Shown here: positions 5,747 through 9,938 of the stretch, piece after piece
How the letters are laid out: each line of letters starts with the position of its first letter
Position numbering within the stretch: the stretch's first letter is position 1
Assembly (NCBI GenBank): GCA_049669185.1
Contig: JBATKF010000163.1
Location: forward strand, 1 to 9,938
DNA length: 9,938 nucleotides
Direction: 5' to 3'
From: Thiosocius sp049669185
GTDB taxonomy: Bacteria > Pseudomonadota > Gammaproteobacteria > Chromatiales > Chromatiaceae
Notes under the pieces: generated by a model
The model's database searches: none
Seen by the model: only the letters and a program-made list of their open reading frames with translations
What the model was told of the DNA's origin: nothing
Position numbers and translations under genes: made by a program

Positions 5747-6091
5747 GTCCAGGTCGCGCTCGCGTTTTTCCTCGTCGTCATAGAACTTGCCGCGGTTGCG
5801 CAGGTACTCGAGGAATTCCCGGTTGCCGTAGATGTCGGTGTGGAGATGGCGGAACTGCCCGAGCAGGGCGCCTTCGGCCTCAGTGTAGCGCGGATTGAAT
5901 TCCCGCACCTTGGCGTCGAGCAGGTCGTCGAAGAACAGCGAACGGTTCTTGGCGCGGTCGGCAGGTAGCACGCCCGGATCAAACCCGCGCCGCTGCTCGG
6001 CTTCCTCGCGGGGAACAAACGTCCAGCCAATCGCCTCGGCGTACTCGAGGATTCTCGCCTGGACGGTCTTGTGTTCTCCGGGTGTTGGCAT
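5747..6091 (-). pseudogene. hsdR: Truncated type I restriction subunit HsdR (first ~115 codons)
   Basis: ATG 6091 lies 12 bp after the Fic-like gene's stop. The product starts PGEHKTVQARILEYAEAIGW, with VPREEAEQRRGFDP, SLFFDDLL, VREFNPRY, EAEGALLGQF and EFLEYLRNRGKFYDDEEKRERDL, which is the conserved N-terminus of HsdR. A normal HsdR has about 1,000 residues, with a PD-(D/E)XK nuclease domain next and then two RecA-like translocase domains. All of that is missing: homology stops at about residue 115 (5747) in the middle of the ERDL segment. The frame runs on through unrelated sequence and into the hsdM fragment, ending at 5027 as a 354-codon chimera. Without nuclease and motor domains it cannot restrict DNA. 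Confidence 0.88.
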
Positions 6092-6103
6092 CCTGAATCC
6101 CCG

Positions 6104-7501
6104 TCAACGCCAGCCTTGCCGCCACGCCTCGTACTCGGCCGGGCGCAGGCGGTAGCGCGCGATGTTTCCCTCGTGGAGGCTCATTATCTCGGTCTCCACG
6201 ACTTCGACAAATCGCGCTTGGTCCGCCGGTGGCACCTGCTCCGCCGCACGTTGGCGCGCCAATGCAGTCGCCGCTTTCTTGTCCATTTCCGCACGCACCA
6301 CCGCGGCGACCAGCTCGGCAACCAGCGCCCGGTACCGCAGGCGGAACGGATCGGGCTCGCCCAGGGACTGCCGGACCGCCGAGTACCGTGCGCTCGAGCG
6401 CTCGTAGGCCCAGACGAACACGTCGCGCAGCAGCTCGATGCGATTCAGCTCGTAGATGGCCAGCACGCCGTCGATATAGGCGCGCTCCGGCACGTCGACG
6501 AAGGACAGGGGGCAGAGGTTGCCGCGGATCAGCGGGATATTCGCGGCGAGGCGGGAGACCCGCCTGTTGACGTCCTCGAAGCCCTGCAGGTAAGCGAGGT
6601 GCACGAGCGCGAAAAAGGCCTGCTCGAAGGGGTCCGTGATCGCGGCCGCGGTGTCGAGAATGGTCTCGAAGCATTCCTCGATGAGCTGCGGCACTTCCAG
6701 CGGATGGTAGACGGTGCCGTCGATGCCCACCGGTATGCGCCGCAGGCGGCCGCCCGCCTGCGGGTCGGCGAGCAGGTTATCCGCGAGCAGGGCGTGGAGG
6801 TTCAGGATGGTGTAGCGGTTGAAGCCGATCTCGTCGGCCTGGTCGACGAGCAGCTCGATGGCGGCTTTGTGGTTCAGGATCATCTGCGCTTCCAGCGCAT
6901 CCTTGCCCTCGGCGGTCTCGCCGAGCTCCAGCAGGCGCTCGGTTTCGAGGAGTGAGTAGGTGTTGCCTTCCAGGCGGCTGGAGTTCCACGAAAGGTCGAT
7001 CAGCAAACGGCTGTAGATCGTGCGGGCGTAGGTTCCCGCCGGGCGTTCGCCGTCGGGCGGGCGACCCGTTTCGAGCAGGCGCTGGCGCGTTGCCGCCGGC
7101 AGGTAGTGAGTCTCATTGGGCCGGTAGTCGTCCAGAAAGTCGCGCTGGTAGCCGACCGGGCGCCGGTTCTGGAGCGGCGCGCGAACCGCTTGCTTGATCG
7201 CTTCCGCCTCAGGCGAGATCGGCACATAGACCTCTCCTCGCGCCGCGACCGTCGCGCTACCCGCGACCAGATGACCTTGACCGGTCATCGTGACAGGGAC
7301 GCGATAGCGACGGCCCTTGCCTCGCCCATCGGCGATCAGCCGCTTTTGTTCCACCAGCAAGGCGAGGCGGCGCTGCAGTGTCCGCGGGGGCATGTCGGAC
7401 GGCAGCCCCGCGCGGATGGTGCTGACCGATACGCCCTCAGGGTGTGCCGCCACGACCGCCAGGATGGCGTCGAGCTCTTGTTCGGGGACCCGCTTCGGCA
7501 T
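6104..7501 (-). CDS. Fic-like protein with N-terminal winged helix and degenerate Fic motif
   Basis: A 465-residue protein. Residues about 5-70 form a winged helix (VSVSTIRAGLPSDMPPRTLQRRLALLVEQ). The Fic N-terminal part contains S174-S-R-L-E178-G, which fits the inhibitory (S/T)xxxE(G/N) motif. The Fic core follows, with FNRYTILNLHALLADNLL (about 227-244). The catalytic loop, normally HPFx(D/E)GNGRxxR, reads QGFEDVNRRVSR (306-317): the histidine is Gln, and two glycines are Val and Arg. I recall a subfamily with LQPFEDVN(K/R)RVSR, so this is probably a family trait and not decay. AMP transfer by the normal mechanism is doubtful. Start ATG 7501 is chosen over TTG 7603 because it follows a TATAAT by 7 nt and gives a compact wHTH start. 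It lies between abi and hsdR in a type I RM locus. A regulatory or defence role is inferred. Confidence 0.85.
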   Translation of the reverse strand: MPKRVPEQELDAILAVVAAHPEGVSVSTIRAGLPSDMPPRTLQRRLALLVEQKRLIADGRGKGRRYRVPVTMTGQGHLVAGSATVAARGEVYVPISPEAEAIKQAVRAPLQNRRPVGYQRDFLDDYRPNETHYLPAATRQRLLETGRPPDGERPAGTYARTIYSRLLIDLSWNSSRLEGNTYSLLETERLLELGETAEGKDALEAQMILNHKAAIELLVDQADEIGFNRYTILNLHALLADNLLADPQAGGRLRRIPVGIDGTVYHPLEVPQLIEECFETILDTAAAITDPFEQAFFALVHLAYLQGFEDVNRRVSRLAANIPLIRGNLCPLSFVDVPERAYIDGVLAIYELNRIELLRDVFVWAYERSSARYSAVRQSLGEPDPFRLRYRALVAELVAAVVRAEMDKKAATALARQRAAEQVPPADQARFVEVVETEIMSLHEGNIARYRLRPAEYEAWRQGWR

Positions 7502-7514
7502 GTGACGGATTATA
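7502..7514 (-). promoter_or_regulatory. Likely leaderless promoter of the Fic-like gene
   Basis: A perfect -10 TATAAT lies on the minus strand at 7514-7509. Seven bases later the ATG begins at 7501, where the transcript should start. No Shine-Dalgarno sequence precedes the ATG. No good -35 is present (TCGCAT at 7537-7532 is the closest by spacing), so an activator or sigma contact through the operator array is possible. Confidence 0.55.
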
Positions 7515-7608
7515 TGTCGCCAAAAGGCTTTATGCGACAGATAAAGCGCTCTATCTGACGCATATCGCCTTTTGTGTCGTATAAAGCGCTTTTTCCGTCG
7601 CAAACGCG
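7507..7608. repeat. Array of five ~20-bp operator-like sites before the Fic-like gene
   Basis: Five sites of the form 7-7-7 (arm, core, arm) start at 7507, 7527, 7548, 7567 and 7588, a period of 19-21 bp. The best, at 7527-7547, has perfect arms GCTTTAT and ATAAAGC around the core GCGACAG (CTGTCGC on the other strand). The others are GGATTAT-ATGTCGC-CAAAAGG, GCTCTAT-CTGACGC-ATATCGC, GCCTTTT-GTGTCGT-ATAAAGC and GCTTTTT-CCGTCGC-AAACGCG. The last has a weak right arm. Together they fill nearly the whole 111-bp gap. A spacing of about two helical turns places all sites on one face of the helix, as for cooperative binding. The Fic-like protein's own winged helix is the obvious candidate ligand. 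Confidence 0.65.
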
Positions 7609-7612
7609 CCCA

Positions 7613-8419
7613 TCACTGCGTTCCTTTATTCGCTTGGTGCGTCTCGAACAGGAACACCGCCAGGGTCGAGGCCGCGCCCACGTCGAGCCTTGCGTGTCGC
7701 GCTGTCAGGCCCGACGCCGCGCCATGCTGGCCGTGCCCGGTGCCGTAGAGGCCGCGCAGTTCGGCGAGACCCTGACCGACGGTCGAGAGATTGCTCAGCA
7801 GCCGCTTGATCACATCCGCGCCGCGCGCGCCCTTCGGAACGCCTTCCGGCACCAGGTTCAGCTCCTTGAGGGTCGCTTTGGTCAGCGTTGGAATGTCCGG
7901 CATGCCCGGGAGTTCCTTGCCGCGTGCGGCCAGGATGGTCTTGCAGCAGGTCTCGATCAGCTCTTTCGCCGTGCCGATGGCGAGGCTCGGATCCTTCTCC
8001 ACGGAATCTTCCAGCCGGCGGATCTGCTCCGCGAGATGGTTCGCGTCGAGGACCCACGCCTGCTGCTTGAGATCGGCCAGGCTCGGCCCGCCCGCCAGGA
8101 GGCGAGTGGCAACCTCGCGGCAGCGCTCGGCGAGCTTCCGATCTTGCTCGGTAAATTCACGGGAGGCCTCCTCGGCATAGTCGATCAGGGCATTCAGCAG
8201 CCGGCCGACTAGGTAGTCGGATTCGATCTCCCAGAATGCACGCAGCTTCTTGGCTTTGGACGTGCCGTGCGTGTGGTACTGGTCCGAGTGGATGTCGACA
8301 TCCACCGCCTCCTCGCAGAACTCGCCGAAGGTGCGGTCGGAGAAATCCAGAACGTAGCCCGAGCCCATTTCCAGGAATTCCTCGAGCAGGCGCTTGTCGC
8401 GCATGCCGAGTGAACTCAC
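7613..8419 (-). CDS. Abortive-infection family protein (AbiJ-NTD-like plus Abi_C domain)
   Basis: A 268-residue soluble protein. The C-terminal region, about 145-260, matches the abortive infection C-terminal domain (Abi_C): LAIGTAKELIETCCKTIL, the LKELNL stretch, LSTVGQGLAELRGLYGTGHG and RHARLDVGAASTLAVFLFET. The N-terminal 80 residues (GYVLDFSDRTFGEFCEEAVDVDI, then SKAKKLRAFW) resemble the AbiJ N-terminal module. Related Abi proteins stop phage growth by killing or arresting the host; the exact activity of this protein is unknown. The GTG start at 8419 overlaps the hsdS stop (GTGA) with GAGG upstream; ATG 8404 is a possible alternative. Its place inside the type I RM operon suggests a back-up response when restriction fails. 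It ends 111 bp before the Fic-like gene. The frame is intact. Confidence 0.8.
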   Translation of the reverse strand: MSSLGMRDKRLLEEFLEMGSGYVLDFSDRTFGEFCEEAVDVDIHSDQYHTHGTSKAKKLRAFWEIESDYLVGRLLNALIDYAEEASREFTEQDRKLAERCREVATRLLAGGPSLADLKQQAWVLDANHLAEQIRRLEDSVEKDPSLAIGTAKELIETCCKTILAARGKELPGMPDIPTLTKATLKELNLVPEGVPKGARGADVIKRLLSNLSTVGQGLAELRGLYGTGHGQHGAASGLTARHARLDVGAASTLAVFLFETHQANKGTQ

Positions 8420-9714
8420 GCGGCTTGATCCTCGACTGGCAGATCGAGGTCGTGAACGCGGATCTTCGCGGTCATCAGTTCGTGAAGTAGGGTGCGGAAG
8501 AGGTCTTGGAAGGTAGCTTTCCGAGCAGCCGCCAAAGCGATCTTAGCGTCGGTGCTCCTGAGCGCGGTCGCGATAGCTTCCTGATCACCTATTTCCGGGA
8601 AAGCGATCGGAAAGAGCTTGAGCAGGGTCATACTCAAATTCTTCTGGTTCGCGCCGTGCCCCCGCGAGCGCAGCTCCTCGTAGAAGTATTCCAGATAGAA
8701 GTAGAGATAGTCGGTTGTGACCTGTTTCTCGTCGTGCGGAGTAATAGCTGCGCATGCCTGATTCGTGGTTGCATCAATTCCCAATAGTCCAACGCGCCCC
8801 CGAGTAATGCCCTGGCCATACATCGCCATCAGGAGAGTGCCTTTCGGGAACAGCTTCGCATTCGAACCCTTCAATCCGGTTTCCGTGATCAATTCCTCGG
8901 TTGCTGTGATCTCGCGGTAGTTGATCTCGCCAGTCTTCACCCACGGGATCGTGCCGCCGTCCCAGAAGTCCTTATTCTTTCGGCTTGGAGTTCCGCCTGT
9001 GCGCATCTTTGTGAGTTCACCGAGGGTTGATTCCTCCCAACTCTCGGGCACGGGGCCGATATCGGTTTGTTTTTGGGGTTCGTTGCGCAGCCCTTCGGTG
9101 AAGAGCTTGTGCATGAGAGCCTTTTTCAGCTCGGTGGTGGTCTGAATGATCCGCTCCTGCGCTTCGATCGCCCGCTGCACCGTCGAAAGGACGTGCGCGA
9201 TCTTCTTCTGCTCGGGGAGTGGGGGGAGCGCCATGGGCAACTCGGCCAACTTCGACTGTGAAAGATTTGGGATAGTAGTGACGTTGCCTCGCCCGAAGTA
9301 GAGCTTTGCTACATCGAAGGCATACCAAAGCCAATACACTCCGAATTGCGGATCAGCCTTTTCCCCCTTTGCGCGAAGGCGATGAAGATGGTTCTGGTAG
9401 ATGCAGCCATCGACCTCGTTGTTCCAAAGCGCAGTCCGCCCGATCGAACCGCCTTCGCAAACAAGCAAATCGTTTGCGCGAAGTTTGAGGCGTGTTTACT
9501 CGGCTTCGCTGAAGTGCATCTGATCGAGGTCTGTCAGATCGAGTCGATTCCAAAAAACGTTCTTGGTTCGGAGAAACGGGCGTTGGTAATCGCCGTCACG
9601 GTTACGCTTTGAGACCTGTTTTTCCTGCTGAATGTCGAAAGCAGAATCGACGCGATCGACCTCCCACGCAGATGGGAACTTGCCGATCTCAGTTTGCTGG
9701 AGGCCCTCGCTCAT
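8416..9714 (-). pseudogene. hsdS: Type I specificity subunit HsdS interrupted by an in-frame TAA
   Basis: HsdS recognises the two halves of the target site and anchors HsdM and HsdR. The 433-codon frame starts at ATG 9714 (ATGA overlap with hsdM). Two half-repeats are visible: TEIGKFPSAWE near residue 8 and TDIGPVPESWEESTLGEL near 218 each open a target-recognition domain. The central conserved LPPLPEQKKIAHVLSTVQ (about 163-180) and following long helix separate them, and the C-terminal conserved DQEAIATALRSTDAKIALAA helix closes the protein. Codon 73 (9498-9496) is TAA; before it the frame reads FSEAE and after it, in the same frame, TRLKLRANDLLVCEGG, exactly as expected for HsdS. One base change from AAA, GAA or CAA explains it. 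No good restart follows (TTG 9468 is the next weak one). A sequencing error is possible. Confidence 0.88.
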
Positions 9715-9938
9715 ACCCCGATCTTCTCCAAAATCGCCCGCAAGGCCTTATCCGCCTCCCTGGCAGCGGCCTCGATAACATCCAGTTCGTCCACAATCCC
9801 GGCAATTGGCCGGTAGGTTTCGGCGTCACCGGTGTGGATGTAGCGGCTGGGGGAGATGTTGTAGTCGTTCTTCTTGAGCTCTGCGAGGTCGACGAGGCGG
9901 CTGAGTTTTTCCTCTTCCTTCCACCCGATCAGGGTGTC
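9711..9938 (-). CDS. hsdM: 3' end of the type I methyltransferase gene hsdM (runs off the window)
   Basis: The frame is open from the window edge to TGA 9713-9711, giving the last 75 residues. It contains the HsdM C-terminal signature LKKNDYNISPSRYIHT followed by a helical tail (ELDVIEAAAREADKALRAIL). This tail packs against HsdS in the M2S core enzyme, which adds an N6-methyl group to adenine in the recognition site. The stop overlaps the hsdS start as ATGA, so the two are translationally coupled. No start is visible because the gene continues beyond the right edge. Whether the catalytic domain is intact cannot be seen here. Confidence 0.9.
   Translation of the reverse strand, partial: DTLIGWKEEEKLSRLVDLAELKKNDYNISPSRYIHTGDAETYRPIAGIVDELDVIEAAAREADKALRAILEKIGV

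Noticed and set aside
6071..6955. Plus-strand 294-codon frame opposite the Fic-like gene
   Set aside because: Antisense shadow; the minus strand has clear Fic and winged-helix features.
7502..7603. N-terminal extension of the Fic-like protein to a TTG at 7603
   Set aside because: It would translate the operator array into an Arg/Lys-rich leader and has no ribosome-binding site; ATG 7501 follows a TATAAT at leaderless distance.
7507..7608. CRISPR array or plasmid-type iterons
   Set aside because: Units are about 20 bp, directly abutting, partly palindromic and without unique spacers; no rep gene or cas gene is nearby, so an operator array is the simpler reading.

Overview
The window is GC-rich, proteobacterial-looking DNA, most likely gamma- or betaproteobacterial. 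The evidence is the codon usage, an IS21-type element with the two accessory genes I know mainly from those groups, and type I restriction-modification (RM), TumE/TumA and MntA/HepT genes of proteobacterial type. It reads as a degraded defence island with a mobile element at its left edge. No tRNA, rRNA or CRISPR array is visible.

Left third (112-3493, + strand): a complete IS21-family element with ungapped imperfect terminal inverted repeats beginning TGT (24 of 37 positions match). It carries four tightly packed genes: a small cysteine-rich zinc-finger-like protein, istA (DDE transposase), istB (AAA+ ATPase, overlapping istA by 17 bp) and a 67-residue acidic protein (ATGA overlap with istB). 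No target duplication is visible.

Middle (3690-4372, + strand): an intact toxin-antitoxin pair of the TumE/TumA type, toxin first, with ATGA overlap. Its promoter has a consensus -35 TTGACA and a -10 CATAAT exactly 7 nt before the toxin ATG, so the toxin mRNA is probably leaderless. Three TGACAAC half-sites lie inside the promoter.

Right (9938-4569, - strand): a type I RM locus read leftward: hsdM (3' end only), hsdS (interrupted by one in-frame TAA), an abortive-infection-like gene, a Fic-like gene with a degenerate catalytic motif, then hsdR cut off after about 115 codons. The first three are joined by 4-bp overlaps. The Fic-like gene has its own promoter region, almost filled by five ~20-bp palindromic sites. 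Beyond the hsdR stump lie an unrecognised 312-bp segment, a frameshifted N-terminal fragment of a second hsdM, a stranded topoisomerase-type C4 zinc ribbon, an intact MntA-type nucleotidyltransferase, and the first 10 codons of its HepT toxin partner.

Overall, the restriction arm looks dead (hsdR truncated, hsdS nonsense), while the Abi-like gene, Fic-like gene, TumE/TumA pair and MntA have intact reading frames. The most notable non-coding structure is the operator-like array in front of the Fic-like gene.
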